A stretch of DNA of 8,329 nucleotides from the NCBI GenBank assembly GCA_900769385.1, contig CAAGGO010000183.1, forward strand, positions 1 through 8,329. The letters are read 5' to 3'. Shown here in pieces: positions 1-7,058 of this stretch. Source of the stretch: Rikenellaceae bacterium. GTDB taxonomy: Bacteria; Bacteroidota; Bacteroidia; Bacteroidales; UBA932. The position numbers and the translations under genes were made by a program. Each line of letters starts with the position of its first letter. Position 1 is the first letter of the stretch. Below the pieces are notes generated by a model. It searched no databases. It saw only the letters and a program-made list of their open reading frames with translations, and was not told where the DNA came from.

Positions 1-918
1 CTCCATCTTAAGCCTATCCCTGTAATCCTTCAATGTTTCAGGCACTGCCCGCATATAGATATATTTTTCACCGGCATACAGATAGGCATTCATACTTACA
101 TTGTCATTTTCCATTATGTCCCGCCCCTTCACTATGGTATATCTTGGTTCTGTAAGGTTGTAAGTTTCAACCAGGGTTATCCTGTTCCCGGAAATACTGT
201 ACTTCCTTATGTTGTTGTATCTTTTGTTGCATACAAACATCCAGTTGCCGCAAGGGGAGAGGGCAATTGATACATTAAAGTTTACCTGGTTGTCCGTTGC
301 CAGCAGCGGATCTTCCAATACAGGATAATTGAGGGTGTCAACCACTTTGCCAGTATTGTCTGTAAGAGCCAGACGGCCGCCTGTGCGGGTTCCAATGAAA
401 AATACAAACAGGGAGTCCGAAACAGCCTTCATATTTACTGCAAAAACCGGCCCTTTGAACTGATGCTTGAAGTATTCCCCAACCATAAGGGTATCTGGCC
501 CAATGGAAATCTTCAAGACTTTTTCCCCCATAATATCATTGGCATAGAGGTTATTTCCACAAAGGTCTATCCTTTGTAAGGCAGATCCGGTAATCATCTC
601 ATTTGGTCCTCTTCCCCTGGAGACGGCAGAACGGATTACCTCTCCAGTTTCAAGATCTGCAAGATGGATGAGTTTGTTGTTCTCCAGTTCCATTCCTCCA
701 ATGAAGCCATCCGGGGTATAGAAACATCCAAAAGAATATTTTGTCATATATTCTGCAGGAAGCCTTTCTCCCTCCAACGGCTGGGCATTCCCTATGTAAT
801 ATTCCAAAGGTTTGGGGAACTGCGCTTCATTTGTTGAGCATCCTGCAGCCACATACAACATTGCCACTGCTGCTAGCATCTTTACAGTAAAACTTCTCAT
901 AACGGCATTAATTTTCAT
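1..918 (-). CDS. BF3164-type 6-bladed beta-propeller lipoprotein, C-terminus cut by window edge
   Basis: 306 residues are visible and the frame is still open at base 1, so the C-terminus is missing. The N-terminus is a lipoprotein signal: basic residues R8 and K13, a hydrophobic stretch, then VAAGC with the predicted lipidated Cys27. The mature part matches, by recognition, the Bacteroidales BF3164 or TolB-like 6-blade propeller family. Clues are the segment GCFYTPDGFIGG (about residues 64-75), a following ADLETGE turn, a GRGPNEM motif near 102-108, and regular beta strands. Members are predicted envelope proteins with no known activity. I chose the start at 918 (MKINAV). An in-frame ATG at 900 gives a more typical 20-residue signal and is equally possible. 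No Shine-Dalgarno precedes either. The gene follows the dehydrogenase after 152 bp, so it may have its own promoter. Family call fairly sure; function unknown. Confidence 0.8.
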   Translation of the reverse strand, partial: MKINAVMRSFTVKMLAAVAMLYVAAGCSTNEAQFPKPLEYYIGNAQPLEGERLPAEYMTKYSFGCFYTPDGFIGGMELENNKLIHLADLETGEVIRSAVSRGRGPNEMITGSALQRIDLCGNNLYANDIMGEKVLKISIGPDTLMVGEYFKHQFKGPVFAVNMKAVSDSLFVFFIGTRTGGRLALTDNTGKVVDTLNYPVLEDPLLATDNQVNFNVSIALSPCGNWMFVCNKRYNNIRKYSISGNRITLVETYNLTEPRYTIVKGRDIMENDNVSMNAYLYAGEKYIYMRAVPETLKDYRDRLKME

Positions 919-965
919 TGCCAAGTTACGGTTTTTTACTGCTGGCTGATTTAACCATACCCCAC

Positions 966-989
966 TTGCGGCAATGTTGCGGCAATTGC
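966..989. repeat. Tandem 11-bp repeat of a TTGCGGCAA palindrome
   Basis: Two direct copies, TTGCGGCAATG (966-976) and TTGCGGCAATT (977-987), match at 10 of 11 bases. Each contains TTGC-G-GCAA, a palindrome with a central odd base. The second runs into GCAATTGC (982-989), a perfect 8-bp palindrome. The 11-bp period is about one helical turn. The element sits in the gap between the dehydrogenase and the propeller lipoprotein, about 48 bp before the latter's start, where an operator would be plausible. That role is inference; the repeat itself is directly visible. Confidence 0.5.
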
Positions 990-1070
990 AGCTGTATACC
1001 CCTGATCCAGTGATTATTGTCTATCTTGAGTTTCGGTGTATGGGCAGGGCTCCACATTACCGTACCGGTA

Positions 1071-1826
1071 TTACCCCACCTTAATTTTGTACCACAGCCA
1101 GTTTGGAATGAGGCGCCAGAAGGCCACTACAATGCTCCATTTCCAGTCTATTACCGCACTGTTGCGGCGTGAGTCTATAGCTTTCTTTATTTTGCCTGCA
1201 GCATACTCCAGTTTCATTGTCATAGGATAATTGCGGCCTTTAATGAAATCTGTTGCAATGAAGCCTGGAAGGATGGTTGTAAAACTCATATTCCACCCCT
1301 TTGCATTGGCCAGCTGCCTCATAGATTCAAGATACCTTACCTGATACATTTTGGTTGCAGAGTATGATGCACTCAATCCAATTCCTCTGGTGGAGGCAAT
1401 TGAAGATATGGTTACAAACTGCACGTGGTGGTTTGCCTTGCTGCCGTATTCCACTACAGCTGCCACAATTGCTGTAAATCCGGTTACATTCACATTTATG
1501 GTGTTGTACTCCAGCTGCATATCAAAACCCACATTCTGCTTTCCCTGCCCCGAGCTGTATATTACAAGGTCAACCCCGCCAAGGGCTTCCACCATCTCCA
1601 TAAACTTTCCCCTTGGACTCTCCCCTGCATTGCCACCCATCTCCACAGAAGGGGCAGCCACATCTGCCCTGAATGTAATTATGTTAACGGGATAGCTCTT
1701 CTGCAACTCCTGCAGATTCTCCACTCTCCTTGCCGCCACCGCAACCATACACCCCTGCGCAGCATATCTCTCCGCCAATTCTTTTCCTATTCCCGACGAG
1801 GCCCCAAAAATTATTACTTTCTTCAT
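1071..1826 (-). CDS. Short-chain dehydrogenase/reductase (SDR family), NAD(P)-dependent
   Basis: 251 residues, the usual length of a classical SDR. The Rossmann cofactor loop GASSGIG is at residues 8-14, with an AARR segment at 31-34 after beta-2; the two Arg favour NADP(H) as an inference. The family Asp is D55, NVNVTG lies at 111-116, and the catalytic set is S142, Y155 and K159 in SASYSATK. A PG pair follows at 187-188. The usual NNAG motif is replaced by YSSG (90-93), and about 15 extra residues rich in Gly, Ser and Glu follow D55. The last 25 residues are Trp-rich and hydrophobic, suggesting membrane contact. The start at 1826 places the Rossmann motif normally; an upstream in-frame ATG at 1871 lies inside cstA and is rejected. 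It begins 2 nt after the cstA stop, so the two are co-transcribed and probably translationally coupled. The substrate cannot be told from sequence. Confidence 0.9.
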   Translation of the reverse strand: MKKVIIFGASSGIGKELAERYAAQGCMVAVAARRVENLQELQKSYPVNIITFRADVAAPSVEMGGNAGESPRGKFMEMVEALGGVDLVIYSSGQGKQNVGFDMQLEYNTINVNVTGFTAIVAAVVEYGSKANHHVQFVTISSIASTRGIGLSASYSATKMYQVRYLESMRQLANAKGWNMSFTTILPGFIATDFIKGRNYPMTMKLEYAAGKIKKAIDSRRNSAVIDWKWSIVVAFWRLIPNWLWYKIKVG

Positions 1827-1828
1827 AA

Positions 1829-3262
1829 TTACAGTCTCTTTACCTTTTTTGCATAAAACAATCCGGCACACACAAGTGCCGCAACACCTCCACCAATGTG
1901 GCCTATGATTGGCTCCAGATTAAGGCCTCCCTGCACATTAGGGGCAATTAACAGGAAGCACACACTTACATAAGTGATAAATGATGCAGGAATAGACATT
2001 ACCAAATGGTTTTTCCCTACACTTGAAAAGTAGGCTGCACAAGCCCAAAGGGTAGTGGCTGCCAACAGCTGGTTGCTTATTCCCACGTATGTCCAGATGA
2101 TTGAAAAATCTATTGTACAGCTTAGAAAAGCCACAATGAAGATAGGTATACAGATTATAATCCTGTTCATTATTGGCTTCTGCGAGAAATGGATTGCATC
2201 TGCCAACATAAGCCTCAAACTCCTGAAAGCGGTATCTCCGGATGTTATAGGACAAACCACAATACCAAGGATTGCAATTATCGCACCCGTTTTCCCAAGC
2301 CAACTTTCACATATTGTATTTACAATAATGGCTGGAGTGTTGCCTCCATCTGCAGCCAGGTTCAACTGCTCAGGACCTCCAAAATAAGCCATTGCCGCAG
2401 TTGCCCATATACAAGCTACAATTCCCTCGGCTATCATTGCTCCATAGAAAATTGGTCTGCCGTACTTTTCATTGCTCATGCAGCGGGCCATAAGTGGCGA
2501 CTGGGTTGCGTGGAATCCGCTGATTGCCCCGCAGGAAATTACAATAAAAAGCATAGGGACAAGCATATACTCACCTGCATTGGACTTGTAGTTGCGGAAA
2601 GTCTCGGCTGTAAGCTCCACCATCTCCAGTTCTCCACTGAATCCTTTAACCAGAATGCTTCCTCCAATGGCCACTGCCATAAAGAGCAGCACTACTCCCA
2701 TATATGGGTAAATTGTACCTATAATCTTATCTATCGGGAGTAAAGTGGCAATTATATAATAAATGAAAATTACTGTAAGCCAAATTTTTATGTCCCATCC
2801 CGACAGCTGGTGAAGCAATCCTGCAGGACCGCTGATAAAAGAGGTACCCACAGCAAACAGCAGTGCCAGGATTACAAATGTGAGGAATTTTGAGAACCCC
2901 TTGCCCAGATACATTCCAATCACCTTATTGTGGCTGGCCCCCTTGTGCCTGAGGGAGAGCATACCTGCCACATAATCATGTGTTGCACCCATAAAGATAC
3001 AACCCAGTACAATCCACAGATATGCTATTGGGCCATACGCCGCACCCATAATTGCTCCGAATATTGGACCTAAACCGGCAATATTGAGAAACTGTATGAC
3101 AAATATCTTCCACGGCTTGATAACCTGATAATCCACACCGTCAGCCATCCCAACAACTGGAGTTGCCCTCCTGGAATCCGCTCCAAAGAATTTATCAATA
3201 AATTTGCCGTATGTAAAATACCCTACAACAAGAACTGTAATTGAAACTAAGAAGGTTATCAT
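1829..3262 (-). CDS. cstA: CstA-family carbon starvation protein, inner-membrane transporter
   Basis: 477 residues, nearly all hydrophobic segments, forming a polytopic inner-membrane protein. It carries family signatures: NIAGLGPIFGAIMGAAYGP at 60-78, GATHDYVAGMLSLRHKG at 92-108, ISGFHATQSPLMARC at 247-261, TSGDTAFRSLR at 340-350 and NQLLAATTLW at 397-406. In Escherichia coli CstA and its paralogue BtsT take up pyruvate, and CstA has also been tied to peptide use. The substrate here is not shown. It is much shorter than the roughly 700-residue enterobacterial protein, as in many anaerobes, and looks intact. The start at 3262 lies directly before the first membrane segment and has no Shine-Dalgarno. 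The gene lies 51 bp after a lipoprotein gene and 2 nt before the dehydrogenase. A TATTTTTG box at 3284-3291 may give it its own promoter. Family call is firm; the symbol is by family only. Confidence 0.93.
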   Translation of the reverse strand: MITFLVSITVLVVGYFTYGKFIDKFFGADSRRATPVVGMADGVDYQVIKPWKIFVIQFLNIAGLGPIFGAIMGAAYGPIAYLWIVLGCIFMGATHDYVAGMLSLRHKGASHNKVIGMYLGKGFSKFLTFVILALLFAVGTSFISGPAGLLHQLSGWDIKIWLTVIFIYYIIATLLPIDKIIGTIYPYMGVVLLFMAVAIGGSILVKGFSGELEMVELTAETFRNYKSNAGEYMLVPMLFIVISCGAISGFHATQSPLMARCMSNEKYGRPIFYGAMIAEGIVACIWATAAMAYFGGPEQLNLAADGGNTPAIIVNTICESWLGKTGAIIAILGIVVCPITSGDTAFRSLRLMLADAIHFSQKPIMNRIIICIPIFIVAFLSCTIDFSIIWTYVGISNQLLAATTLWACAAYFSSVGKNHLVMSIPASFITYVSVCFLLIAPNVQGGLNLEPIIGHIGGGVAALVCAGLFYAKKVKRL

Positions 3263-3283
3263 ATATGTATCTGTTTTTCAATA

Positions 3284-3291
3284 CAAAAATA
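3284..3291 (-). promoter_or_regulatory. Possible -7 promoter box before cstA
   Basis: Read on the minus strand this is TATTTTTG, a full match to the Bacteroidota -7 consensus TAnnTTTG. It ends 21 nt before the cstA start, which would give a short leader. No TTG is found at the expected 19-21 nt upstream; the nearest is 25 nt away. The region is AT-rich, so a chance match is possible, and cstA could instead be read through from the lipoprotein gene. Confidence 0.35.
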
Positions 3292-3313
3292 GGATTATTT
3301 TTCCTAAAATACC

Positions 3314-4405
3314 TTACAACAGCATATAACTCTTTGTATTCTTTATTCCTGGATACCCGTAATATGAGCCGGTAACAGTACCGGTTACAACTACAGGGCG
3401 GCCAAGGTAATCGGGATGGGAAACCAGATTCAGTGCACTTCTAACAGCCCCTTGCGGCAACTCCACCACCATCATATTGTTGCGGTTCCTCTCCAACATT
3501 GAAGGTGCAATTACAAATGTGGTTGCAGAAGAGAACGGAGCCCCAATCCTTACGGTAGTGCCAGTTGGATCCCCGCCAAATATGTACCCGAACACCTTAA
3601 CGTTCCTCTCTCCAATCATCCCTTTTGCCTCCTCAATTGAAACCGCCCCTGCAGGAATCTTCAGCCCCACATTATAGCTGTAACTGAGCCACTCCCTTGT
3701 AGTGTCAATCTCCACCTTGAACGCCGAGGCAGTACTTCTGCTGGAACTGTACACCAGCCTCATATCCACCATCTGCCCGGCAAACAGCCTTTTTTCCAGC
3801 AAAACGGTATCTGCACCGCCTCCGTCATATACTATGCTGAACGGTTCATCCGAAACGTATGCATACTTCTTCTCCTTGTAGCTGTATTCCAGCCTCTTTT
3901 TCCCCTGCAACAGCACAACTCCACTGCCCTTGAACTTCTCCTTGAAATCATCTGAGAAAGTGAGCCTTACACCCGCATTAACCTGAGTACACACAAAAGA
4001 GACCTTTGCCTGCTCATTTTCTTCCACCACAATGGTATGCTCCTGCCCGAATACAGGGGTATCCAGCGCCGGAGGATTGAATCTCTGTGATTTGATTGAA
4101 ATCTCATACCCGCCCGGTACAACCACAATCTCCTGCGGTCTCTCACCGTAGAGACCGTCATAAACCTTTTCCCCCTCTGTAGAATAAATTGAAAGAATAA
4201 AGCTGTTGGTATCAGTATTGATACCGCTTTTAAGAAAGGTGCCGTCCGAGTAGTTGCTGCTGTGCACCCCGTCAATGGCCAGGGCAATGCTCCCCCTTGC
4301 ATCGGGATTATTCTGCGGCTCCCTGAGCATAAATGATGTGCAGCCCTGCAAAACAAAAGCAGCCATAACTGCCCCACAAACCAATCCAATAAATTCTCTT
4401 TTCAT
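3314..4405 (-). CDS. Predicted outer-envelope lipoprotein with DUF4493-like and DUF6359-like domains
   Basis: 363 residues. A lipoprotein signal (K2, R3, hydrophobic run, lipobox LQGC) puts the lipidated residue at Cys22. Residues about 35-245 resemble the Bacteroidales DUF4493 domain: strands opening with GSIALAI, then NSFILSIYSTEGEKVYDG, then VVVPGGYEIS, then a Pro-containing segment before VFGQEH. Residues about 255-363 resemble DUF6359, an OB-like fold, with VKVFGYIFGGDPTGTTVRIG and GRPVVVTGTVTGSYYG. Both are calls by recognition. No catalytic residues stand out, so binding or a structural role at the cell surface is the natural guess. The start at 4405 is set by the signal peptide and a strong Shine-Dalgarno sequence; an in-frame ATG at 4516 would add a stretch covering the promoter and terminator and is rejected. 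It sits after the helicase terminator and 51 bp before cstA, with which it may be transcribed. Confidence 0.8.
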   Translation of the reverse strand: MKREFIGLVCGAVMAAFVLQGCTSFMLREPQNNPDARGSIALAIDGVHSSNYSDGTFLKSGINTDTNSFILSIYSTEGEKVYDGLYGERPQEIVVVPGGYEISIKSQRFNPPALDTPVFGQEHTIVVEENEQAKVSFVCTQVNAGVRLTFSDDFKEKFKGSGVVLLQGKKRLEYSYKEKKYAYVSDEPFSIVYDGGGADTVLLEKRLFAGQMVDMRLVYSSSRSTASAFKVEIDTTREWLSYSYNVGLKIPAGAVSIEEAKGMIGERNVKVFGYIFGGDPTGTTVRIGAPFSSATTFVIAPSMLERNRNNMMVVELPQGAVRSALNLVSHPDYLGRPVVVTGTVTGSYYGYPGIKNTKSYMLL

Positions 4406-4407
4406 AT

Positions 4408-4416
4408 CTCCTCCTC
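4408..4416 (-). promoter_or_regulatory. Strong Shine-Dalgarno sequence fixing the lipoprotein start
   Basis: The minus strand reads GAGGAGGAG, with the core AGGAGG ending 4 nt before the ATG at 4405. It supports the start at 4405 over the upstream in-frame ATG. No other gene in the window has such a site, as expected in this phylum, where Shine-Dalgarno use is rare. Confidence 0.65.
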
Positions 4417-4435
4417 TTTTAAAATTTGTTTGCAG

Positions 4436-4443
4436 CAAAAATA
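4436..4443 (-). promoter_or_regulatory. Possible -7 promoter box for the DUF4493-like lipoprotein gene
   Basis: The minus strand reads TATTTTTG, a full TAnnTTTG match and the same octamer as before cstA. It ends 30 nt before the start codon, leaving a leader of about 25 nt that holds the Shine-Dalgarno sequence. It lies just past the helicase terminator, where a new promoter is needed. No clear -33 TTG is seen at 19-21 nt upstream. Confidence 0.5.
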
Positions 4444-4491
4444 CCTGCACGTGAGAGAAGAGCCTTTCGGAAAAAGAAAAAATTGAAAGAA

Positions 4492-4533
4492 AAACTGCAT
4501 AAATTTCTTTTTTCAAAAGAATTTACGCAGTTT
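4492..4533 (-). terminator. Rho-independent terminator of the helicase gene
   Basis: On the minus strand, 9 nt after the helicase stop, AAACTGCGTAAATT pairs with AATTTATGCAGTTT (14 pairs, one of them G-U). Four or five further pairs follow across a one-base bulge, closing on a short loop. The stem is followed by a long T-rich tract (TTCTTTCAATTTTTTC and more, about 4471-4491). The stem has few GC pairs but is long. It lies between the helicase and the next co-directional gene, so it insulates the two transcripts. Confidence 0.8.
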
Positions 4534-4542
4534 ACGCACTTT

Positions 4543-6960
4543 TTAACGTTGTATCACCCTAACTTTTGCAAACTTGAGGAGCAATGTTTTACGTCCGCCA
4601 ACCTTAAAGTCCACAACCGCCTTACGGCTTGCAATGTCCCCCTCTATGGAAACCACCACTCCTATACCAAACCTGTCGTGTTCAATTGTGTTTCCAACCT
4701 CCACTTTTGAAGGTGAGTCCGGAGTGAAATCCCTCTTTTCAACCTGCCTCTGCGGAACAAATCCTGCCGGAGGAGAAACCCTCTGCATACCTGCCGGTCT
4801 CTGCGGTGAACTTCCTCCACCTCTTCCCTGCAAACCTCCGCGCATTCCACTTCCACCTGAATATCCTCCTCTTCCTCCCGACGAGAATCGCCCTCCACCA
4901 GGGAAATCATCATCATCAAATTTGGTGCGCAATTCATCTTCCCAATCAGTAAGGGGATTCAGTATGTATTGTCTGTCAATTTCCTTTATGAACCTGCTTG
5001 GCGGATTGCTCACGTGGCTTCCCCACTTGATGCGGGATTTTGCAAATGAGAGCTTAACCCCCTTCTCTGCCCTGGTAAGGGCCACATAAAACAGTCTCCT
5101 CTCCTCCTCAACATCCTGCTGGGTAGCCGTTCCCATTCCCGATGAAGGGAACAGGTTCTCCTCAACACCCACAATATATACGTACGGGAACTCAAGTCCT
5201 TTTGAAGAGTGTACTGTCATAAGAGCAATCCTGTTCTTGTCCTCTTCATTGTCCTTGCCGTCAAGATCACTCAGCAATGATACATTTTCAAGGTAAAGGT
5301 CCAGTGTAACAACCGGGATGTCATATCCCTCCTCTGCCATCTGCTCATACTCTGCCGTACCTTCATCCACAAACTCCTTTATTGAATTGAAGAGCTCCTC
5401 CACGTTCTCTACCCTACCCTGACCTTCAAGCGTTGTATCCTGTTTGAGGTACTCAAGTATTCCAAAACGGGCATTCACCTCCATTGCCAGGTCGTATGCA
5501 CTGGTGTACGGCATCTTCTCCTTCAACAGCTCAATCCCCTCCACAAAATGCTTCATCTTGGTAGCAGTACCTGCCTTGATTCCAAATTCATCAAGATTGG
5601 CCACCTTAACCGCCTCAAGCATTGAAATCTCCTTTGCCGCTGCCGCTTCCTTCAATCTTCCAAGGGATGTCTCTCCAATTCCCCTTGCCGGGAAGTTTAC
5701 TATTCTGCGGAATGCCTCATCATCCTTGCCGTTTGATACCAGCCTCAAATAGGCCAGCATATCCTTCACCTCCGCCCTTTCATAGAAGGAGTGGCCTGCA
5801 AAAATCTTGTACGGCATATTCTTGCGTCTGAGAGCCTCCTCTATCACACGGCTCTGCGCATTTGTCCTGTAGAGGATTGCAAAACTGCTGTACGGCTCCT
5901 GCGTTCTCCTTACCTGCTCCATAATTGAAGAGGCAACCATCATTCCCTCTTCCTGCTCTGTAAAGGCATTTATCAGCTCAATGAGATCTCCCCTTTCGTG
6001 CTCTGAGAAGCATTTTTTCTTAAGCTGCATCTTGTTCTTGTCTATGAGCGAATTGGCCGCATTTACAATGGTTTGGGTAGAACGGTAGTTCTGCTCCAGC
6101 CTGTACTCCTTGGCCTGCGGGTAATCTTTCCTGAAATTGAGGATATTCTCAATCCTTGCACCACGGAAGCTGTAGATACTTTGGGCATCATCACCTACCA
6201 CCGAAATGTTCTGGTGCTCGCTTGCAAGTTTCTTTATTATCAGATACTGTGCATAGTTGGTATCCTGATACTCATCCACCATTATGAACTGGAACCTGCT
6301 GCGGATACGTGCCAATGCATCAGGGAAATCCCTGAACAGGATATTGGTGTACAGAAGGATGTCATCAAAGTCCATTGCTCCCGCCTGTCTGCACTTTTTG
6401 GCGTATTCCCTGTACAGCTCCCAGATTCTTGGCTTCCTGGCTGCAGAATCATTCTGGATGAGGGTACTGTTGCGCGAATATGCCTCCGCTGTAACAAGAT
6501 TGTTTTTTGCCATTGAAATTCTGCTGTGAACCTCATTCGGTTTATAAATCTTCTCATCCAGCTGCATCTCCTTTATGCAGCCCTTTATTACATTTCGGCT
6601 GTCTGTGGTATCGTAGATGGAGAATGTCTTTGGGAATCCAAGCAGTTCCGCTTCATCCCTGAGGAATCTGATGAATATTGAGTGGAATGTTCCCATCACC
6701 AGGCGTCTTGCCTTGTAATCTCCAATGAGTGAAGCTATTCGCTCCTTCATTTCCCTTGATGCCTTGTTGGTAAATGTAAGAGCGAGTATACTGCTTGGAG
6801 TATAACCCTTGGCCAATATGTTTGCTATTCTGCAGGTAAGAACTTTTGTCTTTCCACTGCCCGCTCCGGCAATTATCAGCTGCGGTCCTTCAATATTGCT
6901 TACAGCCTGATGCTGAGCCGGATTCAATCCTTCAAAAATCTGTTGTGCTACCTGTTCCAT
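4543..6960 (-). CDS. UvrD/PcrA-type superfamily 1A DNA helicase
   Basis: 805 residues, complete. This is an ATP-driven 3'-5' DNA translocase of the UvrD/PcrA/Rep group, acting in excision repair, removal of recombinase filaments and replication-transcription conflicts. Motifs in order: Q motif LNPAQHQAV (12-20), Walker A GAGSGKT (32-38), Ia LTFTNKASREM (61-71), motif II DEYQD (229-233), III GDDAQSIYSFRGA (256-268), IV QNYRST (290-295), V TVHSSKGLEF (582-591), VI LFYVALTRA (623-631). After a DDDD run (682-685) comes a Gly/Arg-rich linker (688-716), a Pro/Gln-rich part to about 750, then a Tudor-like domain (about 752-803, VGNTIEHDRFGIGVV) like the one that binds RNA polymerase in PcrA. The Tudor domain favours PcrA or UvrD over Rep. 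It is a single gene, closed by a terminator, and diverges from nqrA. A consensus promoter lies almost directly on the start codon. Confidence 0.96.
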   Translation of the reverse strand: MEQVAQQIFEGLNPAQHQAVSNIEGPQLIIAGAGSGKTKVLTCRIANILAKGYTPSSILALTFTNKASREMKERIASLIGDYKARRLVMGTFHSIFIRFLRDEAELLGFPKTFSIYDTTDSRNVIKGCIKEMQLDEKIYKPNEVHSRISMAKNNLVTAEAYSRNSTLIQNDSAARKPRIWELYREYAKKCRQAGAMDFDDILLYTNILFRDFPDALARIRSRFQFIMVDEYQDTNYAQYLIIKKLASEHQNISVVGDDAQSIYSFRGARIENILNFRKDYPQAKEYRLEQNYRSTQTIVNAANSLIDKNKMQLKKKCFSEHERGDLIELINAFTEQEEGMMVASSIMEQVRRTQEPYSSFAILYRTNAQSRVIEEALRRKNMPYKIFAGHSFYERAEVKDMLAYLRLVSNGKDDEAFRRIVNFPARGIGETSLGRLKEAAAAKEISMLEAVKVANLDEFGIKAGTATKMKHFVEGIELLKEKMPYTSAYDLAMEVNARFGILEYLKQDTTLEGQGRVENVEELFNSIKEFVDEGTAEYEQMAEEGYDIPVVTLDLYLENVSLLSDLDGKDNEEDKNRIALMTVHSSKGLEFPYVYIVGVEENLFPSSGMGTATQQDVEEERRLFYVALTRAEKGVKLSFAKSRIKWGSHVSNPPSRFIKEIDRQYILNPLTDWEDELRTKFDDDDFPGGGRFSSGGRGGYSGGSGMRGGLQGRGGGSSPQRPAGMQRVSPPAGFVPQRQVEKRDFTPDSPSKVEVGNTIEHDRFGIGVVVSIEGDIASRKAVVDFKVGGRKTLLLKFAKVRVIQR

Positions 6961-6967
6961 AATGGTG

Positions 6968-6999
6968 CAAATCTACTGGGTAAAAATTCAAAAACAAAA
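6968..6999 (-). promoter_or_regulatory. Consensus Bacteroidota promoter for the helicase gene
   Basis: On the minus strand TTTTG (6999-6995) is followed after exactly 19 nt by TAGATTTG (6975-6968). This is a full match to the phylum's -33 TTTG / -7 TAnnTTTG pattern with allowed spacing. The -7 box ends only 7 nt before the ATG at 6960, so transcription would begin 0-4 nt from the start codon. A weaker box, TATTTTGG at 7008-7001 with one mismatch, would give a normal leader of about 35 nt and is the alternative. Confidence 0.6.
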
Positions 7000-7032
7000 C
7001 CCAAAATACTTATTTATTAGCATAATATTAAC

Positions 7033-7040
7033 TACATTTG
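7033..7040 (+). promoter_or_regulatory. -7 promoter box for nqrA
   Basis: TACATTTG is a full match to TAnnTTTG and ends 18 nt before the nqrA ATG, so the leader would be about 12-15 nt. The expected -33 position holds TTAT rather than TTTG. The flanking AT-rich stretch and the position directly before a housekeeping operon support the call. Confidence 0.55.
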
Positions 7041-7058
7041 CGCAAAATTTCTGAAATA

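Noticed and set aside
1827..1871. Upstream start for the dehydrogenase at 1871
   Set aside because: It would add 15 residues before the Rossmann strand and overlap the cstA coding end; the start at 1826 puts GASSGIG at the normal position.
3284..3306. Small hairpin TAGGA-AAAATAA-TCCTA followed by TTTTT between the lipoprotein gene and cstA
   Set aside because: A 5-bp AT-rich stem is too weak to call a terminator, and it overlaps the possible cstA -7 box.
3967..4389. 140-codon minus-strand frame inside the DUF4493-like gene
   Set aside because: It is an alternate frame of a gene with a clear lipoprotein signal and Shine-Dalgarno; the product is Arg-rich with no recognisable feature.
4522..4539. 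Tandem 9-mer TTTACGCAG / TTTACGCAC
   Set aside because: The first copy is part of the helicase terminator stem, which explains the sequence better than a separate repeat or operator.
4574..5089. 171-codon open frame on the plus strand inside the helicase
   Set aside because: It is antisense to the helicase C-terminal region. The Pro-rich product is the mirror of the Gly-rich linker, with no domain or signal. The same holds for plus-strand frames at 6073-6516, 5444-5752, 1425-1856, 2189-2743 and 2055-2387.
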